A DNA stretch of 64,000 nucleotides, taken from Mytilus californianus (taxonomy: Eukaryota > Mollusca > Bivalvia > Mytilida > Mytilidae). The stretch spans positions 47,743,278 through 47,807,277 of the forward strand of contig NW_026262701.1 in assembly GCF_021869535.1 (NCBI RefSeq), written 5' to 3'. The first letter of the stretch is position 1, and each line of letters starts with the position of its first letter. Of the stretch, positions 1-14,100 are shown one piece after another. The notes beneath the pieces are model-generated. The model searched no databases. It was not told the origin of the DNA and saw nothing but the letters and a program-made list of their open reading frames with translations. The position numbers and the translations under genes were made by a program.

Positions 1-1004
1 GTGTATGTACTTTTTACATTTTCGTTTTCGAATACACTCATGTTTTTGGTGCACATATTGAAATTCTAATTCTAAAGGGTAACTTTACGTAATTTATGTA
101 TCTATTATGTTAACTGTTAAATTACATTATCCTGCATGTTAAGTACATGTAGAGGAAACATCAATCCTAACCAGTAGGTAGTTTTAGGGCAAATTAAATT
201 AAGCATAACATATTTATAACATAAAAACATTATAAAAGTCGAAGTTATTACTAGATATCTTTCATAACTATATATACCTACATTGGTTTTCCTCAACTGT
301 GATTTTATTATTAAAATTAAATGTCAGTGTTGAAACTTTGTTTAATATGCAATGCAATATGTAGTTAAATTGAATTCAAGCAGACTGAACAACTGCATAT
401 ACAGATTTAAAATTACCACTTTTGTGAATCTTATCATAAGAATAAAAATAGATAATATGAGGTAATGTGGTATGATACAACGATCTACCGTAGAACAAAA
501 GACAGGATAAAACAACTGCAAGTTACAAATGAGCCAAACGAACATCATCGTCCAAATAGGAAAGTTAACAATAAGGAACGAACAATTGTCTATTTGTCAT
601 ATACTGAAGCATAACATTTCTCATTTGAAATCAAAATATCCAAACAAAAAAACCCGTTGTTTTGTTGGATCTTTAGTTTTCTATGTAGTGTTTTTAGTAT
701 ACAAGTCCTCTTTCATATTTACCATGGAATTGTCATTCCCATGGTATCTGCCACCCTTTTTATTGTCAGTTCCCTGTGTTACTAAATACAAACAAAGTGT
801 GATTCGAACAAAATGTACTGCAAAACGAATAGTTAATCTTTTCTTAACAACATTGTTGTTTCATTTAATGGGCGTGTTTTATAAATCACAACACACATTC
901 CTGTGAGAAATACATGAGCTACTTTTCTCTCTGATTTGTTTATTTATTCATATGAGGTATATTTTATGCAGGGTTTTTCAAGAAGAATTTAAAAAAAAAT
1001 TCCA

Positions 1005-1560
1005 GGTTCCGCTATATATATATTATGACGTCCTCTCATTAATGAATATATCCGATTGCACTGAAAGCAAGGATACCCTACAACAGTTTCATTTCTAACC
1101 TTATATCTACAAATAGAATGTAAAATTAGTTGAAGAAATGACAAATAATTTTAGTTAACATTGCAAATTTATCCATTTTGATGTAGCAACATTCCAGCAG
1201 CACCCGAATAAGGAGAATACAAATTCCATTTGATGTAATATTCAAGGGCATGCTCTTTTATAATTTCATTGGAAGAGCGTTGTTTATTACAAAGAAGGAC
1301 TCAAACCATCGATTTTCAACTGTCATCTCATTTTATAGAATACTTTATATATTTATATTTTTATTTGCTTGACCGTTATATCATATATGTATCACAGATG
1401 GCCACTTATATACAATGTATGTCCATCTTTTGATCATTTCCACGTTTATGGCTTTACCAAATAAAACTAATCACCGGATATTTTTATGCCATGTGCAGCG
1501 CGAGCTGGAACTACTTACTCTTCCATAGAAAGTCATGTGTACTTTAGAGAGTTTTTTTTA
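1005..1560 (+). pseudogene. Decayed RT-2 reverse-transcriptase relic
   Basis: The stretch beginning ttccgctatatatatat matches, with many indels, the YIDDV-to-C-terminus part of the RT-2 element at 31064-31541, including the block gtagcaacattccagcagc and the gaccgttat...tcacagatg block. The same relic is present in copy 2 at 50665-51345, so it inserted before the gene duplication. Confidence 0.65.
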
Positions 1561-1597
1561 TAAATTGTACAAAAAAGGAGTACAAAAATACTCAGCA

Positions 1598-1860
1598 AAG
1601 ATACCAGGCTTACAATTTTGAACACCAGACGCGCGTTTCGTCTACAAAAGACTCAACGCTCGAATAAAAAAAAAATAAAAGGCCAAATTAAGTACGAAGT
1701 TGAAGAGCAAAAGAATATCAAATACAGTTAAGGTAATCTGTTCCTGGATTAGATAAGCCTAAGTATTTCGAACAATTTCAAGTAATTTATTATTATTACC
1801 ATATCAATGATAATTCATGTCAAAAAAATGCTGACTTCTTGGCTAGTAATACCCTCGAGC
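1598..1860 (+). repeat. Dispersed repeat A copy
   Basis: Starts aagataccaggcttacaatt and carries the core cagacgcgcgtttcgtcta, followed by an A-rich stretch, ggccaaattaagtacgaag and a downstream half ending near taataccctcgagc. Related copies occur near 4060, 12439, 14815, 24362, 26985, 27550, 32338, 37835, 47745 and 53885. It is non-coding; the class is not known to me. Confidence 0.7.
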
Positions 1861-2070
1861 AGCGACCTCAAACAGCAGTCGATCATCATCTCTATATACC
1901 CGTGTGAATATATGGGAACCTCACTTTTTGTTATCTATGCATTGTATCTATATGCCTTAACCTTGTCTTGCTTGATTATGACTTTCGTACGCCAATTTGT
2001 AGTTATCAATCAAAAGTAATTCATAAATAATAGATGTTGTAATAAATCACTAGAATTTCATTTCTACCAG

Positions 2071-2139
2071 ATTCAAGCTGTCCAAGCTGTGAAACAGAAA
2101 ATCCGCCTCACATAGTCCTAGTTTTGTCTGATGATCAAG
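2071..2139 (+). CDS. Copy 1 exon A: start of sulfatase domain, metal-binding DD
   Basis: The acceptor is tttctaccag and the donor G|gtatgt. The exon begins with two bases completing a split codon and reads [20 protein letters not shown], then DQ. The hydrophobic beta strand followed by SDDQG is the usual start of an arylsulfatase, and the two Asp residues are the expected Ca2+ ligands. The CPSC pair before it lies where a juxtamembrane linker would be. The exon ends in phase 1, completed as Gly by exon B. Confidence 0.88.
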
Positions 2140-5100
2140 GTATGTAGACTGTGTATACAAATACATATACATCTTAAAATAATCTAAACGAACGTAAACA
2201 ACCATGATTAAATGATTTTTTTTGTTGGACATGGAGAATGATGATAATAGGGAATAATGGTTTGATGTCTTTCAGTTGTTTGAGGTTTTTCGCGAAAGTC
2301 TTCTTAATATCATACCCCTTTCTATTTTTCACGTCTTTTAAATTTATTTTGCGGTGGGGACTTAAAAAAATTAGAAAAATTCAGATGTTTCCTACTCGCA
2401 GTTTCTGTATTGTTATGAGTTACAATTTATGACTAAAATCAACAAAGACCCATCGAAACAACATCTGATTCAAAAATTTGATAACACTTTTAGATATTTA
2501 GATGATATATTGGCTCTCAATAATGATGACTTCAGTATGTACACTAAAGAGATTTATCCTGCCGAACTGACTTTAAATAAAGCTAATACTAACAATGAAC
2601 ACTGTCCTTTCCTGGATCTTGATATCGATATCTTTAACGGGAAGCTTAATACCAAAATTTATGATAAAAGAGGTGATTTTTCATTTCCTATTGTTAATTA
2701 TCCATTTTTAGATGGTGACGTTCCCTTGTCACCACCTTATGGTGTTTATATATCTCAACTTGTTCGATTCGCTCGTGTATGTAACAACGAATTTGATTTC
2801 AACGAAAGAAATCTCTGTATTACTGAAAAATCATTACACCAGGGTTTTCGATATCACAAACTAGTCAAAAAATTTACTAAATTTGATCATCGGTACAAGG
2901 ACATCATTCGTAAATATAAATCAACATGCAGACATCTTATACGTTCAGGTATTTCACATCCAATATTTTATGGTTATATTCTTTACAAAGCACAAAAATG
3001 TCGTCATTCACCTCAAAAGCTAACCAAACCTTTAAACAGACTTATTCGGAAAGGATATAGTTACGATACTGTTGTCCAGTCATTAATGATTGCATATTTT
3101 GGTATTAATATTGATTCACTCATAGGGTCTTTGCATCGGAAATAAACACATTTATTCTAAAACCAGTTGTTGGCATGATACGGGTTATGTTCTTCTCATA
3201 TATTTTATGATGGTATGGTACTAAATCCCTAACGGGAGGGATTGTACTTGATTTTCATATGATGAAGACATAATCTTTCAATCAGTTTAATTGAGGTCTG
3301 GAGCTGGCATGTCAGTAACTGCTAGTAGTCCTTTGTTCATTTATGTATCATTGTCATTTTACTTGGTTTCTTTTGTTACCTATTCTGACATCGGACTCGG
3401 ACTTCTTTTAAACTGAGTTTTACTGTGGGTATTACTATCCGTTTCTTTTTTCTTCATTGCTAAGAGGTATAAGGGGGAAGGTTGAGATCTCACAAAACAT
3501 GTTTAACCCCGCCACATTTTTGCGCCTGTCCCAAGTCAGGAGCCTCTGGCCTTTGTTAGTCTTGTATGTTTTTTAATTTTAGTTCATTTGTATGTTTGGA
3601 GTTTAGTGTGACGTCCATTTTCACTGAACTAGTACACAATTTTATTTAGGGGCCAGCTGAGGACCACCTCCGGGTGCGGGATTTTCCCGCTGCGTTGAAA
3701 ATACATTAGGGGCCTTCGGCTGTTGTCTGCTCTTTGGTCGGGTTGTTGTCTCTTTGACATATTCCCCATTTCCATTCTCAATTTTAGCACACTTTTCTTA
3801 CCCTTGAAACTCATTAAAACTCCTTTTGGAACATCAATTTTAAAAGCAGAGTCTTGGATATTGAGTGTACCATTTGCTATCGTAGAAAACATTGAATTAT
3901 TAATGTGAGGAGTTAGATACAGATACAGGTAATATCTTCTTTAAACTGCATGCAGACGATGCGAATCATTATACTTCAACCAGCGTTTTTATGTTAGAAT
4001 TATACATTATTATGTATAAAACAGCAACTCCCGTTTCGTACGATTCGTCAAGTTACGTTTTCGTAAGTTCGTTCGTCAATATCCTGGTCATCTCTCATAA
4101 GACTTATCAGTAACGCCAGAACAGTTGGAAGGCCAAACCAAATACGAAGTTTAATCTAATATGCAATGACAATAGTACTTTTTTCCTTTTGATTCTCTTG
4201 TGAAAAACAAGTGCTTGACACAAAGTCCTTACTGTATGCAGGTTGGAACGATATTGGATGGCACAACCCCAATGTGATTACTCCAAATCTGGACAGGTTA
4301 GCGAAGCAAGGTGTAATATTGGAAAATTCATATGTTCAACCTTTATGTTCTCCGTAAGTAAATTTAAATAATATATTAAATATTGTGTATCAAACGACTT
4401 ATATTAATTGATTGAAACTCAGCTTGAAATTATACCTTTAAACCCCCCCCCCCCCCCCCCCCCCCTTCGCCATTTATATTAAAATTTATTCAGTTCAAAG
4501 ATAAAATTCGTTTGAATATTCACGGTTCTAAAATCTGTCGATACCTGTATTTTGGAATTGCACAAGGTTATGTCTTTCCCTGACTGTTAATATAAAAATA
4601 AGGAGATGAGGTATGATTGCCAATGAGACAACTATCCACCAGAGTTCATATAAAGTTGATGTAAGTAATTATAGGCAACCGTACGGCCTTCAACAATGAG
4701 AAAAACCCATACCGTATAGTCGGCTATAAAAGACCCCGACATGAAAAATATGAAACAATTCAATGGAGAAAACTAACGGCATAATTCATAACAAAGCAAT
4801 TAACGAAAAACAAAGATTAGAGACACGAACCAACGACAACCACTTAACTACAGGATCCTGGCGTCTTTACACTAAATTCATTGGATGTTGGATGTGTGCT
4901 AATTGATACTTTAGTCTTAGATACATGAATTGTTTTATTAGTTGTCATTGGCTTTGAGCTAGCTGTCAGTAACTGCGAGTATTCTCAGATTTGTACTTGG
5001 TGTCTTTTTTGTTGTAGGGACGTATAAATACCCTGCCACGTCCTGTCTGTGTTTTTGTGATCTGATGAGTTAAGCTCTTATCAACTGATTTTTATAGTTT

Positions 5101-8100
5101 GTTCATATGTTGTACTGTTACACCGCTGTCCCAGGTTAGGGGAGGGTTTGGCGCCCTCTAACATGTTTAACCCCGCCAATTCTGTATATGACTGTCCCAA
5201 GTTAGGAGCCTGTATTTCAGTGGTTGTCGTTTGTTGCTGATTTGTCATTTCGGGGCCTTTTATAGCTGACTACTAGTATGCGGATTGAGTTTTGCTCATT
5301 GTTGAAGGCTTTACGGTGACCCATAGTTGTTTACTTCTATGCCTGTTGGTCTCTGGTGGAGAATTGTCGCATTGGCAATTATACCATATCTTCTTATTTT
5401 TATAAACAGTCTGATTTGTAACGTGCTAGTTCACAAGCCAATATTACGTAGTAAGGCATTTTAACTTACAAAACCCCAGTATTCTGGCCGCACTCCAGCT
5501 AGACAAGCATCCCAGCCCTTGATTCTAGACTTTACAGAGTGAATATCTTCTATCATGTAGGCAAAGTATTTTATTGAGCACTTTTTTTTAAATTTTTAAA
5601 AGTTAACATCTTATTTTTACATTGATTATATTATTAAGGTATAATTGATATAGTAATTGTGATAAGGATGGAATATATTTGCAGGTCACGTGCTGCAATT
5701 CTTACAGGCAAATATCCTTTCAGAACTGGATTACAGGTACTTGTAAATTGTTAAACATTGATCTTTGTTGCTTACTTAAATGCAAATTAAACAAGTGTCT
5801 GGTGATTACAATGTTAAGGCAATTATTGAACCAATATTGCATCTTTATATACCTAACTAAGTCCAATGTGCACATTTATTTTTGATTCAGCCATGCTGGA
5901 TCTATGCGATCACTCTGGTTTTGGAGATGGTGCAGAATAACAAGATGAAGACATACCATGAAACTAATTATGTGTTTTAATGACTTGCAGAAACTTTCTA
6001 CGCCATTTTAATCATCAACTGCCAACTTTTGACATGTTATTTGCCCTTAAATTAAGAAAAGATTTGTCGAACAACCCTTTTATTTTAGATATACACTTGC
6101 ATATAGTTCCTTTGTTATTCAAAATTTATAATGATTTACTATATATGAATTAATTTGAAAAAGTATTTGTACATCAATTGAATCAGTTGATAAGAATTTT
6201 GAAAGTATTATATTAGTATCTTATGCTTGTGTAAGTTGTTGTTCAATGAAATCTAGGTCAACGTGTGTATCAATATATCTAAGTTGATTCCCACACTTTT
6301 TTGAAATGGTATTACTCCAATTCTTTCCATAGGCAAGTAAGAGTCAGTATGATTATCAACTGTCATGATTTTCAAATAATTACAATCAAAGGTGTAAGTA
6401 TTAAATGGAAACGACCTCAGCCTTAATTCACCACAGTTAATATCTCATGACCTGTTACATAATTAAATAGACACAATTTATTACACACTTAACTGAATAC
6501 ACAAATTCTTGACCTCAATAGAAAACCTACAAATGTATTATTTATTTTAATCTACACTTCACTAAAATATTCTGTTAATTTTGCTAGCTAGCTGAATGAT
6601 TAATCAGATGTGGGTTTTTTTTCCAAAAAAAGACAAAAAATTAAAAAATATGTATAAAAAATGCAAGCAAATTTTATTTCACTTGTAAAATCATTGTCAT
6701 TATCATCTGACATAAGTCAATAATCAAGTTCTAATTATGTAGTTACAATTATCAGAAATATCAGAAATTTGATTGAAATAATATACAAAATTGCATAACT
6801 CTTACCTGAGCATTTTCTGCAATAAAATTTATTTGTTTGTTCTACCATTTATATCCCATTATATTGCTATTTAACAGTAATTGGAAATATCTCATCATTT
6901 GGTATTTGTACATTAAAATTGGAATACAAGAAATGTATTTTTTCTTAATGAAGAATGAACAACAATTTAGATAACAAATAGTTATTATTTTCTTAATTTT
7001 TGTTGTTGAGATAGTGCATTTCTAAGGCCTCTTTCTGGAAATTATTAAGTCAGTTATTATTAATGGCATATAAAAAAAAACATATTACTTATTTGAAGAT
7101 CTCCCTTTCCATTCTTAAAAAAAAATCTGACAGAGTCTAAAAATGAAATATCTATATATATATATCAATATTTGCATTAATATTGGGAAATTTCCTACCT
7201 TTGGACAATAACATAGAAATTTTACAGTAAGATTGGAAATGAAAAGAGAAAAAAATATTGAAAAAAGTATGGTCAGAAAGAATATCAGACTAGCTATAAA
7301 TATGGCTGGATCACAACATCAACGATGCTTTGATTAACTTTTATTACAAATCCATAACGTATAATTGACAAATGCAACTGCAGAATTTCTAACGAGTATG
7401 TAATGGTTAGGGTCACTGCACACGGACAAGCTGTCGGGTAGTTAGGGAACGGGAGGATAATAATGCAATATCAGTACATTTCTGAAAATTTTGATAAAAT
7501 AAAGGATGTTGTTTTAAAAGAAAGTCTACGTACAGGTTTTTTTCATAGTAAAACTTAGCAATTTAAGTATAACAGGGGGGTTCCACAAATTCCCATTTAA
7601 TGCCAACTACTATTATGCCCATATTTAAAAAAAAATTAGAAGATACGGGAAAAATACTTTTTGATATATGTTTCCATGTATCTAGTTCTCGAGAGTATTA
7701 TCAACTTAGTAAACTAAGTCGCCATTGATCCGCAACTAACATAATTATGTGAGTTGAGCTACGATTTTATCCAAAATATACAATCGGGGTTTTATTTGGT
7801 TGGAATTTGATGAAAATTTTGACTTTTCGTCTCCTGATTTATTTATTTTTGGTACAAGAGGTCATTGATAATGTATATTATCCGGTAAGAGAATTATATT
7901 TTCTGCGAAAATGCATCTGTAAACATTATTATCACATGTATGAAAATGGTATGAATGCCAATGAGACAACTATCCAATAAAGACAAAATAATAAAAATGG
8001 GAACAACTGCAGGTCTCCGTGCATCCTTTGACAATTAGCTTAACATATATAGTATAGTTATGCTTTAAAAGGTTCCCGTATGAAAAAAATAATTTAAGAG

Positions 8101-11100
8101 AGAACCGATGGCCTGATTTGTACAACAACAGAAAACGAAAAACAAACATGGCTGACAGAAACCAATCAAAAACAGTGGATAAAATACTATTCACATGGCC
8201 ATGGACAGGCACATGAAGAAACTGGCTGGGTTTAACATGCGTGGACGCTCAATTCTTCCCTAACCTGAGACAGTGGTAAACCAACTCAACTCTCCCCTTA
8301 CCTGAGACATAGGTAAACCAACTAAACTCTACCCTAAACTGAGACAGTGGTAAATCAACTCAACTCTCCTCTAACTTCAGACAGTGGTATACCAACAAAA
8401 CCCTCCACTAACAAGAGACAGTGGTAAACTAACTCAACTCTCTTCTAACCTGAGACAGTGGTAAACCAACACAACTATCCCCTAACCTTAAACGAACTAA
8501 ACTCTCCCCTGACATGAGACAGTGGCAAACCAACTCAACTCTCCTCTAACCAGAGACAGTGGTAACGAACTAAACTCTACCCCTGACATGGACAGTGGTA
8601 AACCAACTCAAATCTCCTCTAACCTGAGACAGTGGTAAACCAACTACACTCTCCCCAACTTGAGACAGTGGTAAACCAACTCAACTCTCCCCTAACCTGA
8701 GACAGTGGTAAACCAACTCAACTCTCTTCTAACCTGAGACAGTGGTATACCAACTCAACTGTCCCTTTTTTTTTTTTTATCTTAAAACTCAACTGTCCCT
8801 TAACCTGAGACAGTGGTAACCCAACTCAACTATCCTCTAACATGAGAGAGTGGTAAACAAACTCAACTCTCCCCCAACCTGAGACAGTGGTAAACAAACT
8901 CAACTCTCCTCTAACATGGGAGAGTGGTAAACTAACTCAACTCTCCCCAAACCTGAGACAGTGGTAAACCAACTCAACATGGTAAATGAACTAAATAATA
9001 CCCTGACATGAGACAGTGGTACATTTGTAATCCTACTAGTTTTTCCCCCTTACATTAAACAGTTTAACATGCGTGGGCGCTCATCTCTCCCCTAACCTGA
9101 GACAGTGGTAAACCAACACAACTATCCCTTAACATGAGACAGTGGTAAGCCAACTCAAATCTCCTCTAACATGGGAGAGTGGTAAACTAATCAACTCTCC
9201 CCCAACCTGAGACAGTGGTAAACCAACTCAACTCTCCTCTAACCAGAGACAGTGTAAACCAACTCAACTCTCAATTAACCTGAGACAGTGGTAAACCAAC
9301 TCAACTCTCCCCTGACATGAGACAGTGGTTAACCAACTCAACTCTCCTCTAACCTGAGACAGTGGTAAACGAACTAAACTCTCCCCTGACATGAGACAGT
9401 GACAAACCAACTCAACTCTCCTCTAACCAGAGACAGTGGTAAACGAACTAAACTCTACCCCTGACATGTACAGTGGTAAACCAACTCAACTCTTCTCTAA
9501 CCTGGGACAGTGGTAAACGAACTAAATTCTCCCCTGACATGAGACAGTGGTAAATCTACTCAACGCTCCTCTAACCTGAGACAGTGGTAAACGAACTAAA
9601 CTCTCCCCTGACATGAGACAGTGGCAAACCAACACAACTCTCCTCTAATCAGAGACCGTGGTAAACGAACTAAACTCTACCCCTGACATGGACAGTGGTA
9701 AACCAACTCAACTCTCCTCTAACCTGAGACAGTGGTAAACGAACCAAACTCTCCCCAAACCTGAGACAGTGGTAATCCAATTCAACTATCCCCAACCTCA
9801 GACAGTGGTAAACCAACTCAACTCTCCTTTAAACTGAGACAGTGGTATACCAAATCAACTGTCCCTTAACCTGAGACAATGGTAACACAACTCAACTCTC
9901 CACTAACATGAGACAGTGGTAAACGAACTAAACTCTCCCCTGACATAAGACAGTGGCAAATCAACTCAACTCTCCTCTAACCAGAGACAGTGGTAAACGA
10001 ACTAACTCTATCCCTGACATGGACAGTGGTAAACCAACTCAACTCTCCTCTATCCTAAGACAGTGGTAAACGAACTAAACTCTCCCCAAACCTGAGACAG
10101 TGGTAAACCAACTCAACTATCCCAAGCCTGAGACAGTGGTAAACCAACTCAACTCACCTCTAACCTGAGACAGTGGTAAACCAACTAAACTCTCCTCTAA
10201 CATGGGAGAATGGTAAACTTACTCAAATCTCCCCTAACCTGAGACAGTGGTAAACCAACTAAACTCTCCCTTAACCTGAGACAGTGGTAAACCAACTCAA
10301 CTCTCCCTTAACCTGAGACAGTTGTAAACTAACTCAACTCTCCCCCAACCTGAAAAAGTGGTAAACCAACTCAACTCTCCCCCAACCTGAGACAGTGGTA
10401 AACCAACTCAACTCTCCTCTAACCTGAGACAGTGGTAAACCAACTAAACTCTCCCTTAACCTGAGACAATGGTAAACCAACTCAACTCTCCCTTAACTTG
10501 AGACAGTTGTAAACTAATTGAACTCTCCCCCAACCTGAAAAAGTGGTAAACCAACTCAACTCTCCCCCAACCTGAGACAGTGGTAAACCAACTCAACTCT
10601 CATCTAACCTGAGACAGTGGTAAACCAACTACACTCTACCCCTGACATGGACAGTGGTTAACCAACTCAACTCTCCTCTAACCTGAGACAGTGGTAAACC
10701 AAATACACTCTCCCCTAACTTGAGACAGTGGTAAACCAACTCAACTCTCCCACAACCTGAGACAGTGGTAAACCAACTCAACTCTCCATTAACCTGAGAC
10801 AGTGGTAAACCAACTCAACTCTCCCTTAACATGAGACAGAGGTAAACTAACTCAACTCTCCCTCAACCTGAAATAGTGATGAACCAACTCAACTCTCCCC
10901 AACCTGAGACAGTGGTAAACCAACTCTACTCTCCTCTAAACTGAGACAGTGGTAAACCAACTCAACTCTCCCTTAACCTGGGACAGTGGTAAACCAACTC
11001 AACACTCCCTAAACCCGAGACAGTGGTAAACTAACTCAACTCTCCCCAAACCTGAAACACTGGTAAACCAACTCAACTCTCCCTCAACCTGAGACAGTGA

Positions 11101-14100
11101 TAAACCAACTCAACTCTCCTTTAACCTGAGACAGTGGTAAACCAACTCAACTCTCCCCTCATATGAGACAGTGGTAATCGAATTAAACTCTCCCCTGACA
11201 TACGACAGTGGTAAGCCAGTTCAACTCTTCTCTAACCTGAGACAGTGGTAAACCAACTAAACTCTCCCTTAACCTGAGACAGTGGTAAACCAACTCAACT
11301 CTCCTCTATCATGGGACAGTGGTAAACCAACTCAATTCTCCTCTAACCTGAGACAGTGGTAAACCAACTCAACTCTCCCTTAACCTGAGACAGTGTTAAA
11401 CCAACTCAACTCTCCCTCTTACCTGAGACAGTGGTAAACCAACTCAACTCTCCCCTGACATGAGACAGTGGTTAACCAACTCAACGCTTCCTAACCTGAG
11501 ACAGTGGTAAACGAACTAAACTCTCCCCTGACATGATACAGTGGCAAACCAACTCAACTCTCCTCTAACCAGAGACAGTGGTAAACGAACTAAACTCTAC
11601 CCTTGTCATGGACAGTGGTAAACCAACTCAACTCTTCTCTAACCTGAGACAGTGGTAAACGAACTAAACTCTCCCCTGATATGAGACAGTGGTAAATCTA
11701 CTCAACGCTCCTCTAACTTGAGACAGTGGTAAACGAACTAAACTCTCCCCTGACATGAGACAGTGGCAAACCAACACAACTCTCCTCTAATCAGAGACCG
11801 TGGTAAACGAAGTAAACTCTACCCCTGACATGGACAGTGGTAAACCAACTAAACTCTCCCCTAACATGAGAGAGTGGTAAACCAACTCAAAATAATAATA
11901 AACTGCAAAAATCAGATGTACAGGGCTTGACTCATTAGATATAGGCATACAACAAATAACAAAAAGACCCTTAACATCTACAAACATAGCATGTGCAAGA
12001 TTATAAGTGCGTAGTAGATAAGGAGCTACTCTACAGTCGAACTTAGACTGATTAAGTTTTAAAAGTATTCCCAATAATTCGACAATACTCTTCCAAGATA
12101 AGCTACTAGGGATTAAAATTCACTAATGCATCGATACAAGATGATAAAAGCACATATTGTATTATTATTTTGCTAACTTTGTCATACAAAATGAACAGAA
12201 TATAATCAAATGTTAAATTATTTATAGCTGAACCAAGTTTGTAACTTAAAAATATAAACATTTTTCCTTTTAAAAAAAATCGATGATATTTGTAAGGGAA
12301 TAAAAATGCAGTACCTAGTTATTAAATTCCCTAAAATAAATGTACAAATTTTTCACATTCCAATTTTTTTAGGAGTAATATTTGAAGTTTAATGATGGGT
12401 AATTGCCAACTTAACTTGTCAACAATTTCACGTGCTTTAAGATACCAGGCTTATAATTTTGTACGCCTGACGCGTGTTTCGTCTACAAAAGAATCGCCTT
12501 GTCAAAAGTATTACTGTTACCGGCCCTTATGATTACAAACGGTAGAAAATACACAGAAAATCAAAAATTACACATTTAAAAGATTTTTTTTCTTTTTAAC
12601 GAATTATAAGACAGAAAACTAAGTTTATAGAAGCAAACTATTAGCGGGGTGTTTTGTTTCCTTGAGATACGACTGTTTAACTAATTGAAATTAGGTTATG
12701 TCTTTCGAATGAGTTCTTAAGTCAACCAGCCCCATCTCCAACACTACGAAATAATTGTACTATTACATCGGTTCTGTTATAAAAACAGGAATTTGACATC
12801 TTAAAATTTTAAAAATTAAAGCAATTTAGTCATATTTCATCTGTTGGCCATATTTTCCCATACAATGATATTCTTATTGTTGTGTTTGAAAATAAGTGAA
12901 CCATTTGTGTATGGAATCGTTATTTTATGGAGGAAACTTTCTTATCCGAATTATTAGCATTTTGCACCTTGTGACCCTTTTTATTCCAGTGAGAGAAGAT
13001 TTTAACCTAAATCTATATGCCGCCTTTTTAACAAAAAGAAAATAATGACGGGTTTGTTATTAAGATGATATAGTCACATTTAATTGATAATTCCTTATTC
13101 ATAAATTTTCAATTAAAATTCGAGTGATATTCGTATTGCTACTCTTTTAATGCCATACAACATTCATATATTTTGCGTTTTTTTTTTTATAATGGGTACT
13201 TTAGAGATTTCTACTTTTCTTTACATTTGTATAAGTTTAAATTGTCATCATAGGTGATGCATACATAGCTGGAGACATGTATCTTGTCAACGCACTTATT
13301 CTCGGTCCATTTGGAAATCATGTTACTCTTTTTTTTTTCAAAAGGTTACACTATCATTATATTCAAAATGAATTTACGAGTTTTGAACAAAGGTATACTA
13401 ATGTTGCGTATTATAAATCTTTTGTTTTAAGATTTTCTTTTTTATATGCAATAATAATCTCATTATAACAAAGGGACATTCAATCCCACAGTCGATGACA
13501 AACTGATAACTCCATGGCAAAACAGTCAAACGACCAAAAGACAAACAACAGTACACAAAACACAACATAGAACACTGAGCAACTCAAACCCACCAAAACA
13601 GAGGGTGATCCCAAGTACTCCGGAAGGGTAAGCAGATCCTGCTCCCCAACTCAGTGATAAGTCTAAATCGTTGATTTCACATTCTAGGAAACGTCTTCCT
13701 CTGTGAAACAGATATTCTATGACGGTCAACCAACTCGTGATGGCGTCCGTAAAGTTTTCGAAGGGATGATTTCAACATCCCATTTGGAATTCTTGGTTTT
13801 ATATCTTCCTGGTAAACAGCAACTTTATAGATCATTGCAAGAGCCTGGAAGTTTGCTCAATAGTAATTGAATGTTTACAATTGGGAAAACTGAAATAAAC
13901 CATTCGGTCGTACAATTTTTTTCTCAACCAACCCTTTTAACATGAAGTAATTTATATTTTCTGCATAAAACGTTTTGCAGGGTATTTGTTGATTATGACA
14001 TTTCGAGCCGGGTAAATAAATAAATGCTTAGGAAATAATGTATATGTTTTACAAAAAATTCTCCTTACCTTTGATCTATACCTATTACAGTGGCTTGTTG

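Larger units (their letters stand above)
1..2070 (+). other. Intron 1 of copy 1 (5' part), paralogous to 48023-51943
   Basis: No gene is seen here. The DNA from position 1 aligns by eye with 48023 onward (shared blocks near 1-180/48023-48900, 500-660/49225-49345, 1005-1560/50665-51345), so this is the intron between the off-window first exon and exon A. It contains a decayed RT-2 relic and a repeat A copy, annotated separately. Confidence 0.75.

Noticed and set aside
529-906. A 125-residue open frame at the left end
   Set aside because: It lies in intron 1. The aligned region in copy 2 (about 49225 onward) does not keep the frame and no motif is seen.
4443-4465. Poly-C run as a regulatory or structural element
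   Set aside because: Homopolymers of this length are commonly slippage or sequencing products, and nothing around it supports a role.
8250-11893. CRISPR-like array of regularly spaced repeats
   Set aside because: The whole 37-bp unit repeats with no unique spacers, and the sequence is from an animal genome.
11787-12074. A 95-residue minus-strand open frame at the end of the minisatellite
   Set aside because: It runs across the tandem array into AT-rich flank, with no recognisable protein motif; a chance frame.
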